From the NCBI RefSeq assembly GCF_011320225.1, contig NZ_JAAOEN010000009.1, positions 62,001 through 126,000 on the forward strand: a DNA stretch of 64,000 bases. The letters run 5' to 3'. The stretch is from Phytoactinopolyspora limicola (GTDB lineage: Bacteria > Actinomycetota > Actinomycetes > Jiangellales > Jiangellaceae). A program made the translations under genes and the position numbers. Within the stretch, counting starts at the first letter, position 1. The number at the start of each line of letters is the position of its first letter. Shown piece by piece: positions 24,773 to 33,367 of the stretch. The notes below the pieces were generated by a model. The model was not told the DNA's origin. It did not search any database and saw only the letters and a list, made by a program, of their open reading frames with translations.

Positions 24773-25747
24773 ATGCGTGCGGATCGGTTGGTCTCGCTGG
24801 TGCTGCTGCTGCGCCAGCGCGGGCGGATGACCGCGGACGAGCTGGCCAGCGAGCTGGAAGTGTCCGCACGCACCGTGCTGCGCGATATTGACGCGCTGTC
24901 CACGGCGGGCGTTCCCGTCTATGCCGACCGAGGCCGACACGGCGGGTTCTCGCTGCTGCCCGGCTTCCGCACCGAACTCACCGGCCTGAATCACGACGAA
25001 GCCCTCGCGCTGCTCACAGCCGGATCCGGACGCGGCGAGAAGGTCTTCGGCCTCAGTACGGCGCTGGCCTCCGCGATGCGCAAAGTGGTCGACGCGCTGC
25101 CCGAAGGTCATCGAGCAAGCCTGGACGACGCCGCCAAGCGTTTCCTGGTCGAACCGGAGATCGACCTGCTCTCACGGCGACCGGTCACCGAGGACGTGGC
25201 GAGTGGGGTGATGAGCGAGGTCCGCCATGCGGTGCTCACCGGACACAAGCTCCGCTTCGACTACGCCGCACCCAACAAGGAGCCTCGCTCACACACCGTT
25301 GACCCCATCGGTCTGGTCACTGTCCGCGACCGCACCTACTTGCTGGCCACCAAGTCCGGAGAAGATCGAACCTACCGGCTGTCGCGGATGCTGACCGCCG
25401 AGGAACTTGCCGAACTGGCGGAGCGTCCCGCGCAGATCGACCTCGACCGGATCTGGGCCGAACGCAGCGCCCAGTTCCTCTCCGAGAATCACCTCGCAGT
25501 GCTCGTCAGAGTTAAGCCGTCACGCCGAGAAGAACTGCTGAACACAGCCCGGGCTGTCCGCGCCGAGGAACCAGAAGCGGACGGCTGGGTCCGACTCGAC
25601 GTAACGTTCGAGGATCTGCGACACGCGGTATGGGCGATCTGGCAACTGGATACCGCCGCCGAAGTTCTCGCGCCAGACTCGTTGCGTACCGCCCTGCATG
25701 ACCGTGCGAAAACCCTCGCCGCCCGGTACGAGGTATCCGACGATTGA
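24773..25747 (+). CDS. WYL-domain (YafY-type) transcriptional regulator
   Basis: The product has 324 residues. 'MRADRLVSLVLLLRQRGRMT' then 'ADELASELEVSARTVLRDIDALSTAGVPVYADRG' is the HTH_11/DeoR-like domain, and 'LRFDYAAPNKEPRSHTVDPIGLV' to 'GEDRTYRLSRML' is the WYL sensing domain. WYL domains bind nucleic acids or small ligands and often control defence or catabolic genes. The ATG at 24773 is preferred over 24749, which would lie in the promoter; no strong ribosome site is seen, so the transcript may be leaderless. It is divergent from the RidA gene. Confidence 0.87.
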   Translation: MRADRLVSLVLLLRQRGRMTADELASELEVSARTVLRDIDALSTAGVPVYADRGRHGGFSLLPGFRTELTGLNHDEALALLTAGSGRGEKVFGLSTALASAMRKVVDALPEGHRASLDDAAKRFLVEPEIDLLSRRPVTEDVASGVMSEVRHAVLTGHKLRFDYAAPNKEPRSHTVDPIGLVTVRDRTYLLATKSGEDRTYRLSRMLTAEELAELAERPAQIDLDRIWAERSAQFLSENHLAVLVRVKPSRREELLNTARAVRAEEPEADGWVRLDVTFEDLRHAVWAIWQLDTAAEVLAPDSLRTALHDRAKTLAARYEVSDD

Positions 25748-25791
25748 GTCGCGCGCCCTAGACTATTGGCGGAAGCTCTTAGCCCGGCTGT

Positions 25792-28365
25792 TCATGCGCT
25801 GGGCATGCTTTCCAGGCGGTCCCGCACGTCGGCCGCCTCGGGGGAGCCGAGTTGCTCGAAGATGGCCGGGGCGTCGGTCCAGCATTGCCGAGCGTCGCCG
25901 GTGGCCCCCTCGGCGGCGTGGAGCGCACCGAGCCCGTCGAGCGCGCGAGCCTGCTCGAACGTGTCGCCACTCTTCGTGCTGATCGCGTGCGCGTCACTAT
26001 GGCGGCTGCGCGCCTGGGTGTACTCGCCGGTGCGTCGAAGGTTGGTTCCGAGGTTGTTGAGGACGCTAGCCTCCAGGTGTAGATCGCCGATCTCCCGGCT
26101 GAGCCGCAACGCCTCGAGGTAGTGCTGCTGCGCGCCGTCGTGGTCGCCGTCGGCGGAGAGGATGTTGCCGATGTTGTCGAGGCTGTAGGCGATGGTGGGG
26201 GAGATGTTCAGCGACTGTGCGATATCGAGTCCGCGACGGGCCGACTTCAGGGCGTCGTCGCGACGTCCGAGCAGGAGCTGGACTTCGGAGACGTTGGTCA
26301 GGCCCGATGCCTGCATGTACTTGTCGCCGATCTCCAGAGCCTTGTCGAGTGCCTTCGCGTGGTAGTCGACGGCTTCCTCGAGCCGACCCGCGCGTCGATG
26401 CACGATCGCGATGTTGTCCAGGGAGTTCGCTTCGCCATGAGCGCTTCCAGCCGCCCGGCTCAGCTCCAACGAACGATGGAACCGGTCGATACCGTCGGAC
26501 AGCCGCCCGAGATGCACATCGATGATCGCGAGTGCGTTGACCGCCGAGCTGGCGCCATATGGGTCGCCCATGTTCTCGAAGGTGTCGGCCGCGCGGTTCA
26601 GATGGTCCGCGGCGGTATCCCATTCGGTGAGCCGGACCAGGATCTGTCCGAGATCGAGGTTGGCCCGAGCCTCGCTGACCTGGTTTCCCCGCGAGACGGC
26701 CGTATCCAGGGCGATCCGATGCACCAACCGCGCCTCGCCGTAGCGTCCGAACCGGTTGAGCCACCACGCCAGCCCATCGGACAGATGGATCGCGAGATCT
26801 GGCTCGCCTAGCTCGGCTCCTTGGCTCGCCAGAGTCAGGATGTTCCCAATGTTGGCGCCGAGCCACTGCCGGCCCGACTCTTCGTCCACCTCGGCAACGG
26901 TGACTCCCGGGGGAGCGTCCCGGTTCCTGGGACCCATGAGCGCGTAGGTGGCGCGGTAAGCGGCCCACACCATGGCGACGTGGTGCTCGCACAGCCGGTG
27001 TAGCGCAGCCGCCCGTTCGGCCGGACGATCTTCGTCGTACGAGCGGTCCAGGGCGTGGATCTGGACCAACGAGTGCAGCGAGTATCGCGCTGGTCGAGGC
27101 CGGGTCACGACGTGGTGTTTGACGAGTTCGGCCAGATGTGTGGCCGTCCGGGCGGTGTCGGTGTCGGTGAGTTCAGCGATGGCGGCTTCGTCGAGGTCGG
27201 CACAGGGCTGGGTGGCCAGCAGGCGCAGCGTGCTCTGGGCTCCTCGGGACAACGCGGCATACGACAGCTCGAAGGTTGCTTGTACGGCGTCGTCCAGGCG
27301 GAGGCCGCGGCGACGAGTGCGTAGCGGTTCGACGTGGTCGGCGAGCTTCCAGCCCGGGCGGGCCGCAACCCGGGTCGCGGTGAGCCCAACGGCTAGCGGA
27401 AGGAAGCCCGACGCCGTCACCAGTTCGGTTGCCGAGGCGATGTCGGCGTTGACGACGTCGGCGCCGGCCACCTCCCGCAGCAGCGCTACCGACTCCTCGA
27501 GACTGAACACCTCAAGGGGGATGCGGACCGCACTTACCGCCTCGCTGAGAGTGGTGCGGCTGGTAAGCAGCATGACCGTCCCAGGCACGTTCTGCATGAG
27601 TGGCTGGACCTGATGGGCACCGGCCGCGTCATCGAGGACGACGACGCGGCGACGGAGCATCAAGTGCTCCCGAAAGAGTGCCTGCCGGCGGGCGAGACCG
27701 ACCGGTATCTCTCTGCCGGGCACGTCCAGCAGCCGCAAGAACGCATCGAGCACCGACGCCGGGTCGGCCGCTGGATGGTCAGGGTGAAAACCACGGAGGT
27801 CCGCGTAGAGGACACCGTCGGCATGGCCCGCTTCGACGAGGGCACGCGCCGCCCTGATGGCCAGTTGGGTCTTGCCGCTGCCTGGCATCCCTTCGATGGA
27901 GAACACAGGTGAGGCGTGCGGGTCGGCAGCGAGGATGGCCGCGAGCGCGTCGTCGCGGCCGATGAAGCTATCGATCTGCGTCGGCAGTTCGGCGTAGGCG
28001 GTGACCACGGTTGCCGCGTCGGCGTGGCTCTGCGCGACGCGGCACGCTTGCGCCCACCGTGCCGCCTCGGCGTCGTCGGCACCAAGCGCGCGGACGATGT
28101 CGACGACGAGATCGATGTCGAGTCGGCGCCGGTTGGTGCGGAAGCAGTCGTAGACGGTGGCCCGGGCGGGCTTCTGCTCACTGGCAGGCACGCCCCGGGC
28201 AGCGCGTTGCTGGCCGACCCGGCGGGCGATCTCCGCATACGACGGATGCCCGGCGGCTGAGCGCATGGACCGAAGCCCATCGGCGATGGCTCCAAGCGTT
28301 CGAGACTGACCAGGGACGCGGTGTTCCCCGCCCGGGGGTTCGGACGCGTCCTGCTGTTCGTTCAC
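25792..28365 (-). CDS. HTH / NB-ARC ATPase / TPR regulator
   Basis: The product has 857 residues. An N-terminal XRE-like HTH region ('SYAEIARRVGQQRAARGV', 'ATVYDCFRTNRRRLDIDLVV') covers about 20-100. The NB-ARC ATPase follows, with P-loop GMPGSGKT near 158-165, 'RRRVVVLDDAAGA' as Walker B and 'TVMLLTSRTTLSE'. From about residue 550 there are at least seven TPR repeats ('ASSAVNALAIIDVHLGRLSDGIDRF'-type, here in part). These AfsR/STAND-like proteins act as switchable regulators in actinobacteria; the N-terminal BTAD/OmpR part of true AfsR is absent. The target is unknown. No neighbour is co-oriented. Confidence 0.87.
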   Translation of the reverse strand: MNEQQDASEPPGGEHRVPGQSRTLGAIADGLRSMRSAAGHPSYAEIARRVGQQRAARGVPASEQKPARATVYDCFRTNRRRLDIDLVVDIVRALGADDAEAARWAQACRVAQSHADAATVVTAYAELPTQIDSFIGRDDALAAILAADPHASPVFSIEGMPGSGKTQLAIRAARALVEAGHADGVLYADLRGFHPDHPAADPASVLDAFLRLLDVPGREIPVGLARRQALFREHLMLRRRVVVLDDAAGAHQVQPLMQNVPGTVMLLTSRTTLSEAVSAVRIPLEVFSLEESVALLREVAGADVVNADIASATELVTASGFLPLAVGLTATRVAARPGWKLADHVEPLRTRRRGLRLDDAVQATFELSYAALSRGAQSTLRLLATQPCADLDEAAIAELTDTDTARTATHLAELVKHHVVTRPRPARYSLHSLVQIHALDRSYDEDRPAERAAALHRLCEHHVAMVWAAYRATYALMGPRNRDAPPGVTVAEVDEESGRQWLGANIGNILTLASQGAELGEPDLAIHLSDGLAWWLNRFGRYGEARLVHRIALDTAVSRGNQVSEARANLDLGQILVRLTEWDTAADHLNRAADTFENMGDPYGASSAVNALAIIDVHLGRLSDGIDRFHRSLELSRAAGSAHGEANSLDNIAIVHRRAGRLEEAVDYHAKALDKALEIGDKYMQASGLTNVSEVQLLLGRRDDALKSARRGLDIAQSLNISPTIAYSLDNIGNILSADGDHDGAQQHYLEALRLSREIGDLHLEASVLNNLGTNLRRTGEYTQARSRHSDAHAISTKSGDTFEQARALDGLGALHAAEGATGDARQCWTDAPAIFEQLGSPEAADVRDRLESMPSA

Positions 28366-28704
28366 CGAAAGTCCCAGTCCTTCGCTTGGCCCGACGTAGC
28401 AACGATCATCAGCCTAGCGGGAGAGGACCGCTCGGTAGGTCTTTCCATGCTCGGAACCGGCGTCGCCTGGACGGAAGTTTCCGCTGCTCACCGGAGTAGC
28501 AGTCGCCTGGTCACCCGGCAGCGGAGAAGAATTAGGGTGCCGCCTCCACCCGGTGGGAGCGGGCGACGGCTGTGAGCCACGACGGTTCCAATTCTGTATC
28601 GGGGCTGGCGATCAAAGTCGATTCGTCATACGCTGTATTACGTAACTACAGGTGAGTGAGACGGCTTCTTTGGCTACGAAGCTTCAGTCCTCCCCATCGA
28701 AGGT
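28366..28704. other. Intergenic region, 339 bases, no gene recognised
   Basis: It lies between two divergent genes, the NB-ARC regulator and the toxin-like gene, so it must hold both promoters. No convincing -35/-10 pair, repeat or small gene was found. Confidence 0.5.
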
Positions 28705-29026
28705 GTGGACTGGAGCGAAAGATGTGATCACCTTCGGACCCGGTCGATGCGCCATCCCGGCGACATCGACCTCGCACCGGAGTGGGCGACGGAGGCCGCT
28801 CTTGACGAGGAACGTCTCGTCCTAGCGCCAGACCCATCAAGTAAAAGCGGAACGTCCATCCGGATTGTGGGCTACAGTCCATCGGCGAACCGGATCTTGG
28901 TCGTCATCTTGGTCCCCAAGGACATCGATGCCTTGGAGGACGGGGAGTACTGGGGGGGGGGCGACGGCTTGGGCGGCCGACTCGCGAACGATGAGGCTCT
29001 ACTACGGGGAAGGAGGCCGGACATGA
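28705..29026 (+). pseudogene. Toxin-like gene, frameshifted at a 10-G tract
   Basis: 'HPGDIDLAPEWATEAALDEE' followed by 'RLVLAPDPSSKSGTSIRIVGYSPSANRILVVILVPKD' (in parts) resembles a small actinobacterial BrnT-like toxin family. The protein should then read '(W)WGATAW.A.S...LY'. With the ten Gs at 28952-28961 the frame instead gives 'YWGGGDGLGG' and runs on into the next gene. Removing one G yields 'YWGGATAWAADSRTMRLYY' and a TGA at 29024-29026 that overlaps the antitoxin ATG (ATGA). The ancestral gene was thus a 4-base-overlapping TA pair. The current allele encodes a 245-residue fusion (28705-29442). It could be slippage-controlled or a sequencing error. Confidence 0.7.
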
Positions 29027-29442
29027 CAGATTCGATCAAGAAGATCCTTGCGGACGAAGCCGACCAGGCCGAGGCTAACGCCACGGTCGATGATGCGCTG
29101 TATGTCCGCAACCGCCATAAGGCTAAGGACCCCTCACAGGTCTACTCGCTTCGAATCCCGGTCCATCGGCTGGAGGAACTCCGAGCGGTTGCACAGAAGA
29201 GCCACCTGGCCCCGTCTGTTTTGATGCGCCGTTGGGTGCTCGAGCGCCTCGACGAGGAACGAGACGGCGATCGCCGGTCGCGGAACGCGGGACTAGAACC
29301 CGATTCGCCAGGCATGATCGTCATGACTGAAGAGGAGTTCGCTGAGCAAGTGGGTTCTATCGCCAGCCGGGTCATCGACAGGATCGTGGAGCCACTACTG
29401 CAACAGCGACTCGAAGAGATGGAGCAGCGGAGAGCGTTTTAG
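29023..29442 (+). CDS. BrnA/CopG-like ribbon-helix-helix antitoxin
   Basis: The product has 139 residues from the ATG at 29023, with AGGAGG at 29011-29016, an ideal ribosome site. It should therefore be made independently even though the frame is now continuous with the toxin-like gene. 'VYSLRIPVHRLEELRAVAQK' then 'SHLAPSVLMRRWVLERLDEE' resembles RHH antitoxins that bind their own promoter. A C-terminal extension of about 60 residues contains a helical 'VIDRIVEPLLQQRLEEMEQ'. Its likely partner is the gene just upstream. That it neutralises a toxin is inferred from layout only. Confidence 0.7.
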   Translation: MTDSIKKILADEADQAEANATVDDALYVRNRHKAKDPSQVYSLRIPVHRLEELRAVAQKSHLAPSVLMRRWVLERLDEERDGDRRSRNAGLEPDSPGMIVMTEEEFAEQVGSIASRVIDRIVEPLLQQRLEEMEQRRAF

Positions 29443-30097
29443 TGCCAGGGAAGAAGTCGGCCACTGCCGTCCCACGCGCTCCTGCGCAAGAGCGGGTGTG
29501 ACGTTTCGATCGATTGGTGTGCGGCTGCGTCGTCGCCCGCGGTTCTAGCCGAGTCTGTTCTTCGACGCGTCCCACTCCGTCATCCGTTTCGCTGACACTC
29601 GAGCGCAGCAGTAGGTCGTGCACATTGGTCTTGCGAGAACCGGATCAGCGACTACTGCATGGCGTGCTCCAGCGACTCCAGGTCCTTCTCGGCGACCAGC
29701 GTCTCGCCATACTCAGGGTCGAAGGACATCAGGCATTGGACGCTGTCGACTGGGGCGACGCCAAGAACTCCTCGACTTCGCGGGGGCGGACGTGACCTTC
29801 GGGCACCTCGCGATGCTCGAGACGCGCAGAGGCCGCGGCGGCCCTGAGAGCCCACCGCCGGATTGCAGTCGCGTCAACCCTGCGCGTCGCCATCATCCCT
29901 CCTGTGATCGACCAGAACTATCGAGTCTAGGGCGCGCGGCAGCACACCGGTCGCGTCCTGGCAGAGTCGAGGCGCGACGATATGATGCGGTTTCAGAGCG
30001 ACCTCAAGCCGACAGGTAGGAACTCCTGTTGGCAAACAAGGCCAGTATGGGCGAGGTGCCCCTTGCGTAATGACGAAGTACTGGATTCCGACATCTC
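29443..30097. other. 655-base gene-poor stretch
   Basis: Apart from the doubtful minus-strand small frames at 29652-29896, nothing coding could be supported. Open frames here lack sensible composition and show no domain motif. Confidence 0.45.
29652..29896 (-). pseudogene. Possible broken small gene
   Basis: A strong AGGAGGG precedes ATGATG (29896), which opens a 55-codon frame ('TRRVDATAIRRWALRAAAAS', then 'REVPEGHVRPREVEEFLAS') ending at TGA 29731-29729. A second 25-codon frame starts on the overlapping ATG ('MSFDPEYGETLVAEKDLESL') and ends at 29652. The pieces could be one ~80-residue protein split by an indel, or two tiny genes. The ribosome site is the best evidence; no family is recognised. 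Confidence 0.3.
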
Positions 30098-30614
30098 TTG
30101 TGTAACTCAGGAGATTGTGGCTCAACTTGGTCCGCACCGGCAGAGCTCTTGAGCGAGATCGAAGCTTGCGGTGGGCCTGAGGGTTTCGCAGATGCCCTGA
30201 GTAATCACTGGCGTGCCTGGCAGCGCACAACGGCGCCTTACAAGACCCAAGTGATCTATGAGGCAGCCCAACTACTCGTTGCGGCCTCAGTCCGCGACTG
30301 CAGCGACCTTGAGGCGGTATTGAGGGACGAAGCGGTTCATCAGCAACTGAAGAAGAGCTGGCTCAGCTTGCCCGGGCAGCGCAGCGGGTTGACCTGGCGG
30401 TACTTCCTCATGAACACAGGGATGCCCGGCATCAAAGGCGGACCGGATGATCACACGGTGGCCGTCCCGAGCGGTCGGGCGAGATGTGACGCCACCTGAC
30501 GCAGAGCGAATCTTGACTGGTGCAGCCGAGCGGCTGCCTGTTGAGACGCGCTTACTTGATCACGCTGTCTGGCACGACGAGCGCCGAAGGCCTAACCGGC
30601 GGCGTCAGGGCTAG
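30098..30614 (+). pseudogene. Conserved hypothetical gene, frameshifted
   Basis: The first frame reads 'EACGGPEGFADALSNHWRAW' to 'LKKSWLSLPGQRSGLTWRYF' and 'LMNTGMPGIK', then drifts into nonsense ending at 30499. Dropping one G at 30437-30438 continues as 'ADRMITRWPSRAVGRDVTPP' to 'DHAVWHDERRRPNRRRQG' and a TAG at 30612-30614. The 'LPGqgSGltwRYFlMnaGvPGiKaDRM' pattern is familiar from a helix-hairpin-helix-like orphan family of actinobacteria whose function I do not know. The real start is unclear: only a TTG opens the frame at 30098. Confidence 0.6.
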
Positions 30615-30968
30615 TCGCGGCGAAGTGACTCACCATTCATGAGGTTCGAAGCCGTGCTTGCGTCGGCGTGCTGTCGTCGCTCTCGCGTCCAGTGGCCCAC
30701 TGCCTTGAACTTTCGTGGAGCTTCGAGCCAATAAGCGCAGGCGTCGTGAAGACAGGGCTCGGACTTCGTGCTGAGGAACATCGCCATCCATCGCGGACGC
30801 GAGGAGACTGTGCCCATCCGTCACATGGTGTGTGCTCCTGACGCCTTGACGCGGTGGTTTGGCGCGAGGTGGAGAGGGCAGAAGGCGAGCCGTCATTTCG
30901 TCAGGGAAGGGAGAACCTGCCACCCCTGAAGGGCGCCCATTGTCGGGGATCGGTGCGAGGCTAGGGGA
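30615..30968. other. 354-base stretch without a supported gene
   Basis: It precedes the winged-helix gene and should hold its promoter. Minus-strand open frames here show no domain motif and no ribosome site. Nothing else was seen. Confidence 0.45.
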
Positions 30969-32084
30969 GTGAATGCCTCCGCCGACCTTTCCGTCACTTG
31001 GAGCCAGGCGCTGGCCTGGCGGTTGGAGCGACACATGCTTGACCCAGTGGGCTCCGAGCCGGTAGCTGAGGTGGTCCGACGGCTCGGTGCGGTGCTGTCG
31101 ATGGATGAATCCCTTGCTGAGCTTGCCGTGAGAACCCGTCGCGCGACATCGCGCTCCGGCGAGCTAGCGGAGGCGCTGGCGGACGGAAATGTCATCAAGG
31201 TGTTCGCGTTCCGCGGTTCGATGCACTACCTCTCGCCCGAGGAGGGCGGCATCTACCTCGCACTCCGATCGGCGGGGCGGCAGTGGGAGCTGCCGAGCTG
31301 GGTCGAGCACTACCGGCTCACGCCGTCGGACTGGCCCGATTTCCGGGCGGCCGTGCGCGAGGCGCTCAGCGATGGGCCGTTGACGCTTGCTGAGCTCGGG
31401 GATGTGCTGGCGAGCCAGCGCGCTTACCGGCACCTGAAGCCGGTCTTCGACAAGGGCGCGGGCACCCTGGTCAAGCCGCTGACCTGGCAGGGTGACATGA
31501 GCATCGGGCCGCCCCGCGACCGGCAGCACACCTTCCAGCGCCTCGACACCAACCCGAGGTGGGCGGGTGTGCCTGACCTCGACGACGCTGGTCCTCGAGC
31601 CATCATGGCGTACCTGCGCACCTACGGGCCGGCGACCTTCGACCACATCCACTACTGGCTCGGGGAGGGTTTAAGCGCCGGCCGCAAACGGCTCAACCGG
31701 TGGCTGACGGAAGTTCGCGACCAGCTGGTCGCGGTCGACGTCGAGGGCACCACCGCGTTCGTTCTCGGTGCGGACGCCGACTCCGTCGGTGCCGCGCGCC
31801 CGTCGCAGGCGGTGCGGTTGCTTCCCGGTCATGACCAGTGGGTCATGGGGCCTGGTACTAAGGATGTCCACGTCACCCCGCTGTCCCGACGGGACCCGGT
31901 GACACGCAAGGCCAATGTGGTGATCGTCGGCGGAGTCGTTTGCGGGACATGGAGGCGGAAGGGCGACGAGGTCATTGTCGTCTGGCTCGACGGGCGGCCG
32001 CTACCTGAACAAGCCATCAAGGAGGAGGTTGCGCGGCTGGCCGGCATCGTCGGCCGTGATCTGCAGCCGACATTCGGCTCATAG
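30969..32084 (+). CDS. Winged-helix DNA-binding domain protein (HTH_42/DUF1006 type)
   Basis: The product has 371 residues, the family's usual length. 'VTWSQALAWRLERHMLDPVG' opens the protein, and 'GNVIKVFAFRGSMHYLSPEE', 'GPATFDHIHYWLGEGLSAGR' and 'DQWVMGPGTKDVHVTPLSRR' are characteristic of the AlkX/YcaQ-like winged-helix family (PF06224). Related YcaQ proteins are DNA glycosylases that unhook interstrand crosslinks; whether this one is a glycosylase is uncertain. The start is a GTG with AGGGGA immediately upstream. It stands alone in the degraded accessory patch and is intact. Confidence 0.8.
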   Translation: MNASADLSVTWSQALAWRLERHMLDPVGSEPVAEVVRRLGAVLSMDESLAELAVRTRRATSRSGELAEALADGNVIKVFAFRGSMHYLSPEEGGIYLALRSAGRQWELPSWVEHYRLTPSDWPDFRAAVREALSDGPLTLAELGDVLASQRAYRHLKPVFDKGAGTLVKPLTWQGDMSIGPPRDRQHTFQRLDTNPRWAGVPDLDDAGPRAIMAYLRTYGPATFDHIHYWLGEGLSAGRKRLNRWLTEVRDQLVAVDVEGTTAFVLGADADSVGAARPSQAVRLLPGHDQWVMGPGTKDVHVTPLSRRDPVTRKANVVIVGGVVCGTWRRKGDEVIVVWLDGRPLPEQAIKEEVARLAGIVGRDLQPTFGS

Positions 32085-32219
32085 CATCAGCTAGCAGGGA
32101 ATGCTGCTCAAGAGCCGACCTGTCTTCACTACGTCGGCGTCAAGTTCCTGGTCGACGGCTGTCAACGGCCAGCCGGTTCGTGGCGTATGCGGGACGTGGT
32201 TCGTGCTCACGGCTAGGCG

Positions 32220-32663
32220 CTACAGTGCGTTCAACTCGTCGAGGTCGCTGTCGGTGAGTTCGGTCGCGCCATCACGCAGCGCTTGCTCGACCAACGCTGG
32301 GTTGCCGAACGCACTGGCGACGGTGGCCTTGGCGCGTTCGCGACGTGCGATGAAGTCGAGCAGGTCGGCCATGCGGATGCGGCGACGGTTGCCGACGCGA
32401 TAGAAGTCGAGTTCGCCGTTGTCCATGAACTTGAGCAGGTGCGGACGGCTCACGTGTAGGAGGTCTGCGGCCTGGTTCGGCGTCAGGTGCTCATCCGAAG
32501 CCAGGATGGTGACGTCCCGGCCCTTGCGGACCGCAGCGACCAAGTGTTGCATGACGACGGCGAGCGGCGATCCCTGGGGGAGGGTCTCGGCCAGGGCTGC
32601 GACCTGGTTCAAATCGCGGGTATCGACGTCGCTGGCACTCAGCGTTTGGGTTGTGGCGGTCAT
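32220..32663 (-). CDS. Orphan antitoxin with excisionase-type HTH (PIN-system type)
   Basis: The product has 147 residues. The DNA-binding part is 'LTPNQAADLLHVSRPHLLKF' then 'MDNGELDFYRVGNRRRIRMADLLDFI'. The tail ('GNPALVEQALRDGATELTDS') is the usual toxin-binding end of antitoxins paired with PIN-domain VapC-like toxins. Those toxin genes normally overlap the 3' end of the antitoxin gene; none is present in the 135 bases downstream. The ATG at 32663 has AGGA 4 bases ahead; the ATG at 32684 is less well placed. It is an orphan half of a TA system, possibly still able to repress related promoters. Confidence 0.7.
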   Translation of the reverse strand: MTATTQTLSASDVDTRDLNQVAALAETLPQGSPLAVVMQHLVAAVRKGRDVTILASDEHLTPNQAADLLHVSRPHLLKFMDNGELDFYRVGNRRRIRMADLLDFIARRERAKATVASAFGNPALVEQALRDGATELTDSDLDELNAL

Positions 32664-32826
32664 CCATTCCTGCATGCTATGCACGCGCCCGGTCTAATCT
32701 GCCTCAACTGTAGTAGCTGTCATGTCTGTAACATTGTACGGTCATGCTGGATGCCACACACGGGCGCGCCGTGGTGTGTACTTCTAAGAGTGCAATGGCG
32801 GCGAAATGACGCTGCATCTTGTGGGT

Positions 32827-33367
32827 CTACCGTTGGGCGGCTTCGATCTCGTCCCAGATCGCACGGTTGAGCAGGCTGGTCTCGCTGATCGGTGGTATGG
32901 CGGCGTCAAGGAGCCGCATCCTTCGAGATGGTTGATGCGGCGGGCCTCGTTGTTGGCCATTGCTGTGCCGTTGCGCTCCTGAATAAGCACCGCCACGTCC
33001 TCGCCGACTTCTGCTCGTACGGCGGCGTGTGCGATCACCAGGAGTTCGCCTAGATCCTGCTGCTGGCGCATCCGCTCACTCATGGGCATGCGGCACAGTC
33101 GCTGGACCGCGGCCGCCAGCTGTGGAGTCTCGTCGTCGGACAGAACTGTGAGCCGACGCGGTGACGATCTTCTTCCACGCTGCTTCGGCAGCCCCGAACC
33201 GTTGTTCCTCTTGGCGGCACTTGCGGATAACCTGCAGAGTCGACCTGCTCGGGGGCGAGCAGGTCGACTCCGCCTAGCCCTGCGTAAAGGATTCTCGTGG
33301 TGTCCTTGCGCGCGAGGAAAGTGAGGGCGGGACCGGCGTCGACTATCGCGTCCGGACCAGGGTTCAT
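32827..33367 (-). pseudogene. PIN-domain nuclease/toxin gene with three frameshifts
   Basis: The ATG at 33367 overlaps the ImmA/IrrE stop (ATGA). The product can be read only by switching frame three times. 'DAIVDAGPALTFLARKDTTR' and 'GGVDLLAPEQVDS' are in frame one. 'VIRKCRQEEQRFGAAEAAWK' is in the second, 'RLTVLSDDETPQLAAAVQRL' to 'AVLIQERNGTAMANNEARRI' in the third, and 'LLDAAIPPISETSLLNRAIW' in the fourth, ending at TAG 32829-32827. 'IVDAGPALTFLA' is the first acidic strand of PIN-domain RNases. The shifts fall near 33246, 33165 and 32930. Either the toxin arm has decayed or the sequence carries indel errors. Confidence 0.7.
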
